64,000 nt of DNA from Oopsacas minuta (taxonomy: Eukaryota; Porifera; Hexactinellida; Lyssacinosida; Leucopsacidae), in the NCBI GenBank assembly GCA_024704765.1, contig JAKMXF010000044.1:248001-312000 (forward strand). Direction: 5' to 3'. Both the position numbers and the translations under genes were made by a program. Positions 1 through 12,597 of this stretch are shown here, piece after piece. Under the pieces are notes generated by a model. The model saw nothing but the letters and a program-made list of their open reading frames with translations. It ran no database searches and was not told the DNA's origin. Numbering within the stretch: the first letter of the stretch is position 1; the number at the start of each line of letters is the position of its first letter.

Positions 1-210
1 TGTTTTTATCACATATCTTCAGAAATATATGTTTTTGAGCAGAGGTATATATTTATGACATATAGGGATATGATAGCGAATTATGCATTTCTATTGTGAA
101 ATATGATTTCTCAACATGTGGTTCCGCAGAGTTTTTTTTTAGAACCAAAAATGCTACTTTCAAACTATGATTCAAACATCTTCTCAGTGTTTTTAATGCT
201 TGACAGTTCT

Positions 211-720
211 ATATAATGACAAAGCCAAATTGTATACCTGAATACAATAGTTGATATGAATGGAATGTGAACACATTCTTGTGTTACCAGGGGAACCTGT
301 ATTCATTTGTTTAAGCTATAACTCAAAAACTATGAGTGCTATGGCTCTGAAATGTATACCAGTAGTTCTGTAATAGTCAATTTCCTATTCACTAATAATA
401 TAGTCCCTCTGCTTTTTGTTCATACTTTGTGAGATATTTTGACAATTTCAATATAGATGGTAGATAGACTGTCATATAATATATAAGAAATGTCAAAATA
501 TCTCAAGTATCAACTGAAATCAAAGAAATATATTATTAGTGAATAGGAAGTTGGCTATTACGGAACTGTTGGTGTAAAGTTGAGAGCCATAGCATCCATT
601 GTTTTGAGTTATAAATTCAGAAAATAACAACACGTTCCCTTAGCAACAAAGGAATGTGTTCACATTCCTTTCATATCAACTTTTGTTTCTAAGTATACTA
701 TTCGCCTCTGTCATTAAATA
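211..720. repeat. Palindromic MITE-like element
   Basis: Two arms of roughly 240 bp face each other. The left arm (from about 211) reads outward-in as AATGACAAAGCCAAATTG, and the reverse complement of the right arm (ending near 720) reads AATGACAGAGGCGAATAG. Both then share GTATAC, TTGATATGAA, GAATGTGAACACATTC, the stretch around ATGGCTCT, and CCTATTCACTAATAATAT. Arms are roughly 80 percent identical. No coding capacity. The outer part of one arm (CAGAGGCG) resembles hAT ends, but no direct target duplication is visible. Confidence 0.7.
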
Positions 721-1461
721 ATACTGCCAAGCGCTAAAACATTGACAAGATTGTTCAAAAATAGGTTGAAAAGCACTCTTATTTGTACTTTACAGGTATG
801 AAATAAGTATAATTCTTGAAAACTCGCATGAAGGTTTGTATGAATATAGAAACCCTTGACCAGTATTTGGGGGAGCGACAGAAATTTAGTGAGCACGCGC
901 CCAGGGTCAGTACTCACTAAATTTTGTCTCCTGCCCACACTGTCGATGCTACTGCGTGTAGGTATGAGGCGCAAGGAGGGAGGGGTGACGTTTCGGTTTA
1001 GGGCCGGCATGTCCTCCTCAATCTGAATCTACATCTTAGACAGCAGTTAGTCCAACTTCTCTAGGGATTTCCCAAGCATTCGCCTCACTTGGATTGCCCT
1101 CTACAACATCTCAAGAACAAGATTCTCTTCGAGTTGATAAATGCATGGGACGCCCTCGAAGCATTGTTCTATGGAAATAATACATACAACTTGTACATCT
1201 CCTACGATGTGGAATAACCGAGCAGGTCTCCACGTAAATTTAAGATTTCAACTAATTTTTTACTGTAATAGTCATAAACACAACAAATAAATTTACATAT
1301 GAGAAATTTGAAATTGCCAAAATCAGTTTCAGCCTACTTTGTTACCCCATGGCAGCTGATAATAGCAGGTCTCTACGTATATTTACGATTTCAACTATTA
1401 TTTACTTCATATTCATGAAGATATTAATAAATTTGCATATACCTCTAATATAATAATGAAG
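721..1461. other. Non-coding stretch with one short direct repeat
   Basis: No recognisable gene. A 98-codon minus-strand frame at 714-1010 overlaps the palindromic element and has no known domain. The only structure is the direct repeat at 1221-1300 and 1363-1440. Confidence 0.5.
1221..1440. repeat. Diverged direct repeat, two ~80-bp units
   Basis: Unit 1 (1221-1300) begins AGCAGGTCTCCACGTAAATT and unit 2 (1363-1440) begins AGCAGGTCTCTACGTATATT. Both continue through a GATTTCAACTA motif and end AATTTRCATAT. Sixty-two bases separate the units. Confidence 0.6.
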
Positions 1462-1619
1462 CAGGTCCGTAGCCACTGGTCAGGTTTTAACCTGATCACT
1501 TTTGGTTATTAAATTTCCCAAATATGGCAATCACTCAATCAGGTTGGTTAGTTTAACCTCACCAATCAGTCAGGTTGGTGAAGTCAACCTCGCTCTTATA
1601 TTTTGGTGCTTACGGCCTG
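1462..1619. mobile_element. Small hAT-type MITE (CAGGNCCGTAGCCA ends)
   Basis: It starts CAGGTCCGTAGCCACTGG and ends GGTGCTTACGGCCTG, so the ends are inverted repeats of the CAGGNCCGTARGCA type seen in many hAT elements. Internally it carries several short TCAGGTTGGT repeats. A related shorter copy lies at 4436-4536. No good target duplication is seen. Confidence 0.6.
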
Positions 1620-2658
1620 AGAAGTGTAACTTACCAACAAAGCGGCCATTTCTAATTTCTAAAATCTAGACAATTCTATCCAAAAAAACTGATCTAAATA
1701 ATTTTTGGGAGGCTGCTGGACCTATTAGGGGAGCATATTACCACCCGACCACCCCCAGTAGAAATCTTCGAATTAGTTATGAATGCACGGTAATAGTAGC
1801 GGGTGCGCCAGGTACTTTTAAATACCTCAAATTTTTCAGTATTGAGTTAAGATATTTTGATATGTTTTCTATTTTAGAAATTTCGAGTCTATGAAACTTA
1901 TCATATCAATTTTACGATATATCGTATCCCATCGGAGATTTTTAACCGATATCCATATTTTCCAAACCCTTGGTAATTTTGTTGTTTGTTTACTTATGTT
2001 GCCTACTCATTGGTTTGTATTCACTAATTCGACTATTTTATGTTGGAGGGTGATAGCCTCTGGCTTCGAGTTCATTCAATGATGATATACCTGATGATTC
2101 TTCTGATGAAACATTATTAACCTTTTCACAATGAACAAATGAAGTAACCAAATTGATTATGACAAACCAAATAAAACAACCAATGAATGAAGTGGAGAAA
2201 TCTACTACTTTTCCCACTTTATTCATTGGTTAAATTACTCCCTAGTGATGAGTAATTTGACCAATTTTAATGATGTGCCTGTACCCTTTGTAAATGCATT
2301 CATGTATTATAATTCAGACAAGAGTGGTATATCACAACTATCCAGGCATTCTGAAGATAGTATTTCTAGTTCAGATAATCCTAATACGCTTCAGTTAATG
2401 TTAACATCTACCTATTCTAAAACAGAGCATGTATCTTGATTGTGTCGTAGCAATTTACTGACCTCTGTGCGAATGGACTGAGAGAGATTTGAGGACTTTA
2501 ATGATGCTGATAATAGAATACATAAGGTTTAATCAGATTGGACGGTCACTCATTGACAGAGGAGCCAGGCGCAGTATTAACTAAGGGATTAAGTACTAAG
2601 TTATAAACTACAGCCGTATTCAATAGTACTTAAGTTCAAACTTAACAAGGTTTGACCT
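1620..2658. other. No recognisable gene
   Basis: Short open frames of about 60 codons at 1891-2082 and 2245-2439 (plus) and 2038-2226 (minus) have no recognisable domain and no supporting signals. The 2245-2439 frame is serine-rich and could be transposon debris, but nothing supports that. Confidence 0.4.
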
Positions 2659-3039
2659 CAGGGCCGTGCGAGCCTAATTTTACCTGGCCAGGTCAAACCT
2701 AATTAGAGTAACATCAGGGCTCCCAATAAATCGCGATATTCTTTGACTAATTAAGATATACTGAGCAAAATTTCTATTATTAAGGAACAGTAATTTTGAA
2801 AAGTTTTATAATATTTAATTCCAAACCGTATATATATTTATTAGAACAAAGAAGCCATATGGATCCACGAATATTCTTATCGATTTAATTACATGCGCGT
2901 ATATAAGTATAGTTACCAACTATCTAGAATTTGTATTTAGCCACTATTTTCAGTGTCCAGGCTGTGACTTTGTCAAACGTGGTCTGGAAATATATTCCCA
3001 AGTTTCACCTGGTCATATTACAGTACTGGCACGGCCCCG
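2659..3039. mobile_element. hAT-type non-autonomous element
   Basis: The left end is CAGGGCCGTGCGAGCC. The right end read inward is CGGGGCCGTGCCAGTACTG. These terminal inverted repeats match over about 11 of 16 bases. Inner arms also share an inverted CCAGGTCAAAC / GTTTCACCTGG block. Both flanks contain GACCT, but an exact 8-bp duplication is not seen. Confidence 0.5.
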
Positions 3040-3770
3040 GACCTTAAGTACAAACCTTTACTATGATGATTGATAAAACATTTATTATAGACAAGATTTG
3101 GTTGAATATAGGCAACTATCATTAAATAGCAGCACTGTCTCAGAACCAACTCATCTTAGAACTTATATATTTAACTAGTTATCAATCCTTCATACTGTTG
3201 GAGAATATATTGTGACCCAGCATTGAAAAAATAATTTCCGATATTTTACATTATGTAATATAAAATATTGATTATAATTTGGAATTTATGTAACTGCAGT
3301 GAGCTGTGAGAATGTCTATGCGTATTATTTGTATTTATTGACTCCTTGATATATTCATTTGTATATTCAATGTAAATTATAGCTTTGTATGAAATGAAAT
3401 AAATATATGGTAGTTCTAGATGCCTTCCACAAATTTTCTGATCATTGAAGAGAAATATACGTGTAAAGAATAACTTATTAGTGTCTTGCTGTGTGATTTA
3501 TATGATTATAAACCAAGGCCGTAGCTAACCATTAGAAGAATATCTTTAGATAGCAATACATTCGTAATAAGCAACCCAGGTAGGTTAGTTAAATTTCGTA
3601 CTATATTTCGAACTTAACTTCTTATTGAATTTTGCTACAGAAGAGGTCACATCGAATTTTCCCGGTTTGTACCATGACCAAATGCTGTGAAGAATTATGG
3701 AGAAACTTTCTCAAATTGAAGGTCAAAGTATATTAAGTCCCTCAATAATACTTGCATTGATACATTCATT
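3040..3770. other. No recognisable gene
   Basis: AT-rich sequence without long frames or obvious repeats. It could hold the decayed 5' part of the hAT remnant that follows. Confidence 0.35.
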
Positions 3771-3779
3771 TATTACTTT

Positions 3780-4200
3780 AGATTATTGGACATGTAAAGA
3801 GACCAGTGATAGTACATTCCAGATGCAATACTACTCCCAATGACTCATTAGGGTAAATTGTTTTAGGAACTCGAGAATTTAAAGAGATAACAACACTCAA
3901 CAGTGGATCACTAACATTATGTACGATTATAAAATAGATGAGGACTAAACAAACTTGATTTTTGTGACAGATAATGGAGCCAACCTTGCAGAGGGATTTA
4001 AAATAAATCAAGGGACGAATTGAGAATACTTGTTGACTCTAGCAATAACTTATTGCTCACTTTAACGGGAAGGTCTGCAGGAGAAATTGGATGGAATTTC
4101 GTTAACACATACTATAAATGGACATGTATTCCTGTGATGTTTGCGATGAATGTTTCGACTGGTGCACGAAATGTGTATTCTTTTCTCCCATTCAAAAGCT
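3780..4200 (+). pseudogene. Decayed hAT transposase fragment
   Basis: Plus-strand translation across several stops gives DYWTCKETSD near 3780 and FVTDNGANLAEGF near 3958-3996. In hAT transposases these match the catalytic-core blocks that usually read D-L-W-T-S and V-T-D-N-G-A-N, about 60-70 residues apart, as here. The stops and frame changes show it is dead. The nominal open frame at 4020-4370 starts just after the motif in another frame and is probably not a gene. The assignment rests on two motifs and their spacing. Confidence 0.5.
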
Positions 4201-4286
4201 GGTGTTTAAAATTCTTACTGGTCCTGTTTCATATGCGACTTCGACGAGTATTTGGTATTTCAGGACGCATCCTTGAAGTAAAGAGA

Positions 4287-4779
4287 CTAGGGCTGGTGTT
4301 GGTTAACCGAATTAAGTGGGTGGTTAAAACCGTTTCGAAAATACCCGTTAACCGCTGCAATGTTTCCTAAATCAAAACAACGAAGTTTGGTGGACTAAAT
4401 TTGAAAATATCAATAAATATCATTACATATTCAAACAGAGTCGTAGCCACTGGTCAGGTTCGTCAAGTTACCCTGACCACTCAGTTAGGTTGGTTAGATA
4501 AACTTGACCACTTTTATTTTGGTGGCTACGGTCCTGTATTGGATTCTTGATGCGATTGTAACTTTCGAAATTATTGAAATGTATGAATATGACCTAAAAT
4601 ATAATTTCTTATGAATACATAACTAGCGGAATTCGTGTACAAATAATTTCGTACCTCTCAAAACCTTAGTTACGCTGAATATATTAGTAAAATGACTCTA
4701 TTCGGCTAACCAAGTATATTTTCTCATAGCAGTTATCTAAACGTTGCGGCGGTTAACCGACTAACCGAATCCAGGCCTG
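4287..4779. mobile_element. hAT MITE with GGTTAACCG inverted ends
   Basis: The left end CTAGGGCTGGTGTTGGTTAA and the right end read inward, CAGGCCTGGATTCGGTTAGT, form imperfect terminal inverted repeats continuing into GTTAACCG blocks. CAGGNCTGG ends are common in hAT MITEs. A smaller element (4436-4536) is nested inside. No clean target duplication. Confidence 0.5.
4436..4536. mobile_element. Nested short hAT MITE
   Basis: It begins CAGAGTCGTAGCCACTGG and ends GGTGGCTACGGTCCTG. It is a 101-bp relative of the element at 1462-1619, sharing the CAGGTT-rich core. Flanks TATTCAAA and TATTGGAT agree at about half of 8 positions, a weak target duplication. Confidence 0.55.
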
Positions 4780-6204
4780 AGGAGCGGTTCTGTAGATCTG
4801 TCTATAGTTGAAAATATTCTAGTTTTAAGATGATATTTGAAGAAAAATGAAATATAACACGTTCATATACCCATCACTAACCGATCGGCATCTGATCAAG
4901 AGAAATTAGTAGCATGATCACTACACGTGACCACTTCTTTATTACAACATTTCTCTAATATGAATCCGTATTTCTCATAGCTGGGTCGGGTTGGGTGGAT
5001 ACTAAATTTGATTATAGGTAACATATTATAAGGTAGTTGAGCCTGGGTAGTATGACCTGCGCTCGGGGTGAAATAATCAGGCCGTTGCGATCTCTAGCGT
5101 ACACTAAAAAAATCCCATTGGAAATATACTTATACTAGATATGGTAATATGCAATAATGTATTCATATTGTATGAGATATTATAATTTTGAGCTTAGAAT
5201 TGTATCTACCTATTTTAAGTAACTATTGAAGAAGCTTTCAAAACAATTCCATAATGATTCTATGCAAATTATCAACCTAAGAGATAGCTATTAGAGTTCA
5301 ACAGTTATGCATTGGACATTTCTAATGTGTGGAATAGAAATATGCAATCAATATTGCAGCCGAATTCATTACTGTAATTATATCACCTAGTTTGGCAAAA
5401 TTTTAGTGTTTCATTTTGTTACTGACGTCACACTTTGGCAGTAATTAGTTATACTCACAATGTAGTATCAGAAGATTTCACTAATGTGAGACAGCGTTGG
5501 TTAACTTAGTAGATGTTCTCACACTTCACATGGATCAAGGGTATTAAGCGATATTATTTCCCTTGATCTAAGCATAGCAAGATATCAAGAAAATTAGCAT
5601 TATTTCAAAGAATATGATATTTCCTACCATTCGATGAAGGAAATCTTCAACAGAGAACTATTGGATTGATGGCTGATGCGGAGCTATGTGAGGGTACTAT
5701 CCGGCGCGTAACTCTAGATAAATAAAGTATAATATGTAATTTTATTCAATAAATATACAAATTTTAACCCTCATGCAGTCGCATAATATCTTTGCTAACA
5801 TTTGTTTGCATCTACTTCTTAAAATTCTAATATGATACTATTGTTAAATTTGTTGATCAATCAAAAAGGGGAATTAACTATGATTAATGAAAATAACTAC
5901 TTGTTTAGAATCAGTATATGCTTTTTCATATTCATGTAATCTGTACATTATCTAACTGGTTCTTGTAAAATCTACTAAAGATTAATCAGAATAGTAATAA
6001 TACCATCATTCAACACATATAAACACCGATAGAATCCAACAAAACAACTGTGTCATTGATGATTTCAGTTATAATTGATATCTTGTATAACTTTGTTTTG
6101 TATTACTACATTCTAACAAATTGATTTGGGAATATGCTACAAAATATCATTGGATAACAGGATTTGTTCTAAATTTCAACATAGAATATGTTCTATATCA
6201 TATA
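4780..6204. other. Non-coding stretch with one dispersed repeat
   Basis: No gene seen. About 5100-5250 matches 13610-13740 in direct orientation with divergence: both contain ATGTATTC, a GAATTGTA block and AACTATTGAAGAAGCTT. This is an unclassified dispersed repeat. Confidence 0.5.
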
Positions 6205-7525
6205 CAGGGTGTTAAGAAATTGATGCCCTAATTATATTTGAGTAACAGTTTGAAATCAGCGGTATTAGAAAGTGGTGATCACTTTCCAATATAACCGCCT
6301 TTACGTTTTATACATTCTTTAACTCTATTACACATCCCTAATACTAAATTCTCCAAAATTTCTGGAGATATCCTCGACTAAGCCAGCTTTACATGATTTT
6401 CCAGCATCAAAACGTTGGTTGGAGTAGGCATCATTTGAATATCATGTTTGACTATTGACCACAAATTTTCAATGGGATTGAGGTCCGAGAGTTACCTGGC
6501 CAAGTTTCCTTTGTCCAAAATTCGACTAAATTGTTATCACACCATTCTTGCGTTTTTTGGCAGTGTGGGCCGGAGCACCATTCTGTTGAAAGATGGCTCG
6601 TGACATGTCTGGCAACATCTTGCGACGTAAAATACTCGCTTCTTCTGGTTGGCGCTGCATAGTAGACATCAATGACTTATTCAATATCTCTCACATAATA
6701 ATCCGCGTTAACAGTTTGACCTTTGGGGATAATACGGAGTTCTGATACTGCATGATATGACATCATACCCCAAACGAGGATTTTTGAGGGGAATTTCACG
6801 GTTTCAGTTGGTAAAACTTGAGACTGTTTGTAAGCCCAGACACGATCATTCTGATGGTTTAAGTGAGGATATAATTCGAAGGGAGACTCATCTGAGAACA
6901 GTACCCGGTGCCACTCTTCATTTTTCCAGGATTTCCGATCTTTACAAATTGGAGGCGAGCCATCCGCTGTTTTTGAGGTTTAAAGGGCTTGACAGAGAGT
7001 GTACTTCTTAAATATGTATGTACTGTTACATGAGACACTGGGCATCCCTTGGAGTGTAAGCGCTTAGCCAATCTCCGCGTTGATTGGTGTCTTTTGCAAA
7101 TCGATTTTGCAATGACAATTTTAGCAATTTTTGTGATTGTGGATTTGCGTCCACGTCCAGGCTTGTTTTCGAGGGAGCAACCTGACTTATTGCGGCTCAA
7201 CCAACGTCGACTTGTTCGAATTTTTATTCCTAAGCTCTGTGAAACTCGTATCTGAGTCATTCCACTCAATACCATTTCTACTGCCCTGCTTCTTGTGGCG
7301 GAAGTAGCTTCTTTGACCATTAGTATACGCTATAATTTGTACAATCGGGTTTGATAATATAAAAAATAGGAATTGGCATTCTGACTGAGAGTGATATACT
7401 AAAATTGTCTAAAACTGGTTGTCAGAATGAAATAAGAGTGGGTGTATTTCATAAGATTGAACACTGAAACTATGGTTACATTATTGTAGATTAAGTGATT
7501 AGGGGATCAATTTCTTAACACCCTG
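6205..7525 (-). mobile_element. Tc1/mariner element, 1.3 kb
   Basis: Terminal inverted repeats CAGGGTGTTAAGAAATTGAT occur at the left end (6205) and, inverted, at the right end (7525), followed by GCCCTAA / CCCCTAA. A TA dinucleotide flanks each side (6203-6204 and 7526-7527), the usual Tc1/mariner target duplication. The transposase remnant is on the minus strand. Confidence 0.9.
6440..7320 (-). pseudogene. Tc1-like transposase pseudogene
   Basis: The N-terminus (ATG at 7318-7320) is a paired-type helix-turn-helix region: an RSRAVEMVLSGM helix, then SLGIKIRTSRRWL, then a GRGRKSTI linker that resembles the GRPR motif. The open frame breaks near 6860. Downstream in other frames are FSDESP (first acid region), FQQNGAPAHT (around 6560-6590) and SDLNPIENLW (around 6460-6485). 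The second catalytic position is Asn (codon 6580-6582) where the family has Asp, so this copy would be inactive even without the frameshifts. Spacing to the final Glu is about 36-37 residues including an indel, so the DD34E class is likely but not provable. Confidence 0.85.
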
Positions 7526-8806
7526 TATTCCTCGAATTCCGTATTTACTTACCATAAATATCATATCATCGAAATTTACTAAAATCATGCTAAACTGTGA
7601 CAAATTTTTCAAAAAATTGTATTTCGTGCTGCCACTGCTATTGTTAATCACCTGGGGTCCCGTAGACTCTGATTGAGAACTGCAGTTACAATATATTAAT
7701 TGATTGTCACTTGTAAGCCGTCTCGGATATGTAGAAATGTTAACCCAATAAAACCCAAATATCAAATGTTTCTAAGGTATACGTTCACTGATAGCTCAGG
7801 GGCGTATTTGAAGGGAACCCCCAGTCGGTCGCCACTGAACCTCACCGGAGGAAAAAAGAAAAGGGTATTTATTCTCCATCTTATTTGTTGTTGTTGTTAA
7901 AAGATATGATTATATTCAATTTTTTGATATAGTGATTTTACGTAATTAGTAGTATTGTGCGTGAGATTGTAACTCTTTAGTATTATTGGACCAGGGACAG
8001 TCTTTCACTGTGAGATTGTAACTCATCTATATTCAACGTTTGTGAATTTGCAGGATATTCGACCAGGATCATTTCAATCACTAATTTTTCCTACTTGTAC
8101 TCATCAGATTCACCCGAAATTAATATCATTCGGTAGAGGAGTGTTGGACGTTTTGTAAAATATAATTTTCTTAAATATTTTTTAACTAATACCTATTTGT
8201 TCATATCATAACGTGTAGGGTCGCTTCTTTATTAAAAACGACGACCCAAAAGTGAGAATTCAATTCTGAAATTTGTGTCTATATTTGTGACCCATGGACG
8301 TTTGTGTTAATTAATTTTCATCCCAAAATTCCCAAAACTCGAGGAGATACAAGTATTCAAATTTGAGGTCAGAGTTATATTGTAGGGAGTGAGTATCATT
8401 TTACAAAAAGTAGGGTCAGTTCAAATTGATATTTGATATCCCAAATCTAACTCAAACTATTATATTTTGATGACAATAGCTGAGACATGGACGTATACTA
8501 TTGTGTCGCTATAATCATGAAATTCTGAAAGATACAGTCACAATGGGGTTCTAAAAATGGCATAATTGTCGGTTTTTTATGTATTATCGAAATTTCAATT
8601 TAGACTCAAGTTGCACAAATAATTCATTCCTAGAATCGCCTGAAACTTTACAAGCTCCTTCTTTTATATTATATCATTCAATTTTCTTTAAAATAAACAG
8701 AGGTCGCTGGTACTTTTTTAATGAATATTAGAAAAAGAATATTTTGTGAAAATATTTTTTCCACTAACCATACTTCAGTATTTCTGAAATATTTTGTATA
8801 TTTTGT

Positions 8807-8934
8807 GGTTTCATTATTCGTTTGTTGTAGTAACATTAGAATGGGAACCAAGAGAAGAGTTAGAACATGTGTTGCTTTATGCGAAAATAACAATCATGCT
8901 CATTAGTCTTAAGAGATAGTCTAGTATTTGTATG
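8807..8934 (+). repeat. 128-bp direct repeat, unit 1 (fold-back centre)
   Basis: It begins GGTTTCATTATTCGTTTG and ends CTAGTATTTGTATG. It matches unit 2 with one visible substitution (T to C after GTTGTAG). Confidence 0.9.
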
Positions 8935-9032
8935 ATTCAATATGGATGAGGTAGATATATGATTATTTGTCAATATGTATATTTCATTGTGATGGATCAA
9001 ATAGAAATATACTTCGCAATTTGAGTATTTTT

Positions 9033-9160
9033 GGTTTCATTATTCGTTTGTTGTAGCAACATTAGAATGGGAACCAAGAGAAGAGTTAGAACATGTGTTG
9101 CTTTATGCGAAAATAACAATCATGCTCATTAGTCTTAAGAGATAGTCTAGTATTTGTATG
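9033..9160 (+). repeat. 128-bp direct repeat, unit 2 (fold-back centre)
   Basis: Near-identical copy of 8807-8934 in the same orientation. It abuts the start of the right fold-back arm. Confidence 0.9.
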
Positions 9161-10015
9161 GTCAGTGGAAAAAATATTTTCACAAAATATTCTTTTTCTA
9201 ATATTCATTAAAAAAGTACCAGCGACCTCTGTTTATTTTAAAGAAAATTGAATGATATAATATAAAAGAAGGAGCTTGTAAAGTTTCAGGCGATTCTAGG
9301 AATGAATTATTTGTGCAACTTGAGTCTAAATTGAAATTTCGATAATACATAAAAAACCGACAATTATGCCATTTTTAGAGCCCCATTGTGACTGTATCTT
9401 TCAGAATTTCATGATTATAGCGACATAATAGTATACGTCCATGTCTCAGCTATTGTCATCAAAATATAATAGTTTGAGTTAGATTTGGGATATCAAATAT
9501 CAATTTGAACTGACCCTACTTTTTGTAAAATGATACTCACTCCCTACAATATAACTCTGACCTCAAATTTGAATACTTGTATCTCCTCGAGTTTTGGGAA
9601 TTTTGGGATGAAAATTAATTAACACAAACGTCCATGGGTCACAAATATAGACACAAAATTTCAGAATTGAATTCTCACTTTTGGGTCGTCGTTTTTAATA
9701 AAGAAGCGACCCTACACGTTATGATATAAACAAATAGGTATTAGTTAAAAAATATTTAAGAAAATTATATTTTACAAAACGTCCAACACTCCTCTACCGA
9801 ATGATATTAATTTCGGGTGAATCTGATGAGTACAAGTAGGAAAAATTAGTGATTGAAATGATCCTGGTCGAATATCCTGCAAATTCACAAACGTTGAATA
9901 TAGATGAGTTACAATCTCACAGTGAAAGACTGTCCCTGGTCCAATAATACTAAAGAGTTACAATCTCACGCAACAGAATATATAATATCTAATTAGTAGT
10001 AGAAAATATATCAAC

Positions 10016-12597
10016 ATGTCAACAAAAAGACACGCCAGTGACAGACATAAAGTGAAATGTAATGAATGCGACACTATTATGGACAATGATAATAAAAATC
10101 GTCACATCCAAAACTGTCATGCGCTCTTGCAAAATGCAGGACAAAAATATCGTATTTCGCTGGTTGTCTCAGAAAATCAAAACAAAATTATGAAGTTTTC
10201 GATACTGCTTTAAATACAGTACCTGTTTCATCTAACACAAATTTGTACCAGTGACAATGTCTCCGAAGATTCATCTCTTATCCTTACCGAGTGCTTTTCA
10301 AATCCTTTGATTTCAGAGCCTGTCCCTATTGATGATCCGGAAATATCAGTGAATAGGAATTCATTCGAATTGGAGACAAATGAATCAAGTGATACTACAG
10401 ATAAGGACAATGCTATCATGAGGAATATTATTCTTAAGAAGTGGTTGACTCTATACTTAAAGAGTTTTCCTCACGGATTCTTGAATCTATTACACTTCAA
10501 CACCATCTTCAGAATTTGCCTAATAAATTAATTTATGGTCGAAATAGAAGCAATCAAACAAAATGGTACAAAGAATTCTCTTGGATTTCATACATTCAAA
10601 ATGACGATACAGCAACATGTTTTCCTTGCAAAAAGTTTGGATCAAAGACTCAAAAGCCTTTCGTCTTCAAAAATTGGTCAAAGCCCAAAAGACTAAAAAA
10701 ACATGCAAAAAGTATTGCACATCAAAATCACATGATTGCATGGATAAGATCTAAATCAAATAATTTAAGAAAAGTTCAATTTTGTCACAAGTTCGAAAGC
10801 AAAGGGAAGATTAAGTAAAGCTCAACCGTATGTATCTTTCAAAGGTGATGGAAACTCTTGCTTGTTTGGCAAAACAAAATATTGCCATAAGAGGACATAA
10901 GGGAGATCTAAAGACTATCTGTGAGACATCAAATTCAAATCGGGGTAATTTCCTTGAGCTACTTCATCTCAGAGGCAAAGATCTACCATGGTTTAAAGAA
11001 AAGTTCGAAGAGTTGAATAATCGTCATAGAATGTGGCTTAGTCCCGAAATCCAAAATGGGATCTTGGATTTAATCGAAAGCAACGTAACTAAAATCATAT
11101 CAGATGAAGTCATAGAAAGCAGAATGTATTCAATAATTGGCTATGAAACCTTGGACATAAGTCGTGATGAGCAGTGCTCTCTTTATCTTCATTGTGCTTC
11201 AAAAGGGATGATGAAAGAGAAATTTATTGGCTTTTATCTAGCAAAATCGACAACTGCAAAAGCACTTTTTGAACTAGTTACAGAAGCATTAAAGGACTTA
11301 AATCTAGATCCAAGTTATATTGTTGGCCAAGGATATGATGGTGCTAGTAACATGAAAGGGAAAAGGGAGGATTACAAACTTTGATAAAATCACTTGCTCC
11401 TAAATCGATTTATGTCCATTGCTTTGGCCATTTATTAAATCTTGCTGTCCAAAAATCAGTTTCAAGAGTGATTCCAGTTAGAAATGCATTTGGATCTTTG
11501 CAAAATCTGCACGTTCATTGAGGCTAGTGCTAGACGACATCATAAGTTCCAAGATACTCAAAAGGTTGGTGGCGAGAAAGTGATCGTGCTTCAGTCACAA
11601 AGTAAAACTCGATGGGCCATGCGACATAAGTCAGCCTCTGCCATTAAGAAGTGTCTCGGCTCCACAATCATTTCTATCATGAAAATTCTTGCTATCGATT
11701 CTTCTACATCTGCAACATCAGCGGGCCTCTTAGTAAACATTTGTTATTGGGTATAAGCAGTGCATCATCAGTTTATTTGCAGTCAGAGACCATGGATGTA
11801 GTTCTTGCAAGAAAATCTGCGGAATTCACCATCACAAACCTGGAGAGTCTTGAAAATGAAAACTGCTTTCTAAAGTTTTGAATGAAACTGAGGCCATGGC
11901 AACTGAAGTGAGAAACATCATCAAAGACGAAAAAAATAGTTAACTTCAAAGAGTTGGAAGTTCCACGACGTCCCATCCCATTTTCGATTGCAATTGAAGC
12001 AGGACTTGCGATAACATCTGCAGTTGTATATGATCAACCACGATCATTTGCCAAAGAGACCATTTATCTTCCCATGGTCTATGGATTTAAACAGGAAATC
12101 CAATCCCGATTTTCAGATAATGATCAAGATATTTTGTGTGCACTTGCAGTTTTGATCATGCACTCAGAAAAACAGGATGTAAGGAAAGAAGCTAATCTCG
12201 TTGCTGATTTTATGAAATTGATTAAGATAGTCTTCTATCAAAGAGAAACGTCATAGTTGGGCTATTAAAAGATGAAGATTCTAGTGTTCTTTCGTCTGGC
12301 TACAAACTTTCTGAACAGATACATGAAAATCGAATTTCAGAATTTCCCACGTTCTCTTTATTGGCACAAATTCTTGCCTCTATTCCTGCCACGTCTTGTA
12401 GTGTCGAGCGCTCTTTTTCTACCCTACGTAGAATAAAAACATATCTACGTTCAACAATCGGTCAGGAGAGACTGTCAAATGTTGCTATTCTGAACATTGA
12501 ACGGAGTATTCCTGACTTTGTAATTGGAAATCATATGGATGACCTTATCAACTCATTTGCGCATCATTGTAACCGTGGAATTATGTTAATCCCTTAA
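10016..12597 (+). pseudogene. hAT transposase (ZMYM1/DUF4371-like), frameshifted, copy 1
   Basis: Starts with a small Cys/His motif (CNECDTIMD..HIQNCH, residues about 14-35). A TTF-type zinc finger follows in 10441-10818 (TATCFPCKKFG then AKSIAHQNH). The 10830-11384 segment carries the catalytic core, ending GQGYDGASNMKGK. A 1-base frameshift near 11365 then leads into HCFGHLLNLAVQ in the next frame. The C-terminal hAT dimerisation domain (12361-12597) shows SCSVERSFSTLRRIKTYLR. At least four frame breaks split what would be a protein of roughly 800 residues. Every break is shared with copy 2. It would act as a DNA-cutting transposase if intact. Confidence 0.9.

Larger units (their letters stand above)
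7958..9972. mobile_element. Fold-back element with 0.8-kb arms nested in the hAT
   Basis: The arms at 7958-8773 and 9157-9972 are near-perfect inverted repeats beginning TGCGTGAGATTGTAACTC. The terminal GTGAGATTGTAACTC motif recurs about 50 bp further in. hAT copy 2 lacks this block, so it is an insertion. The central 383 bp holds two 128-bp direct repeats. No recognisable protein. The insertion-site flanks do not show a clear target duplication. Confidence 0.85.

Noticed and set aside
714-1010. 98-codon minus-strand open frame
   Set aside because: Overlaps the palindromic element end, has no domain, and composition gives no sign of coding.
4020-4370. 116-codon plus frame as a gene
   Set aside because: It begins in a different frame from the hAT motif just upstream and runs into a MITE; no domain in that frame.
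8807-9160. CRISPR-like or satellite array
   Set aside because: Only two long units, inside a fold-back element of a eukaryotic genome.
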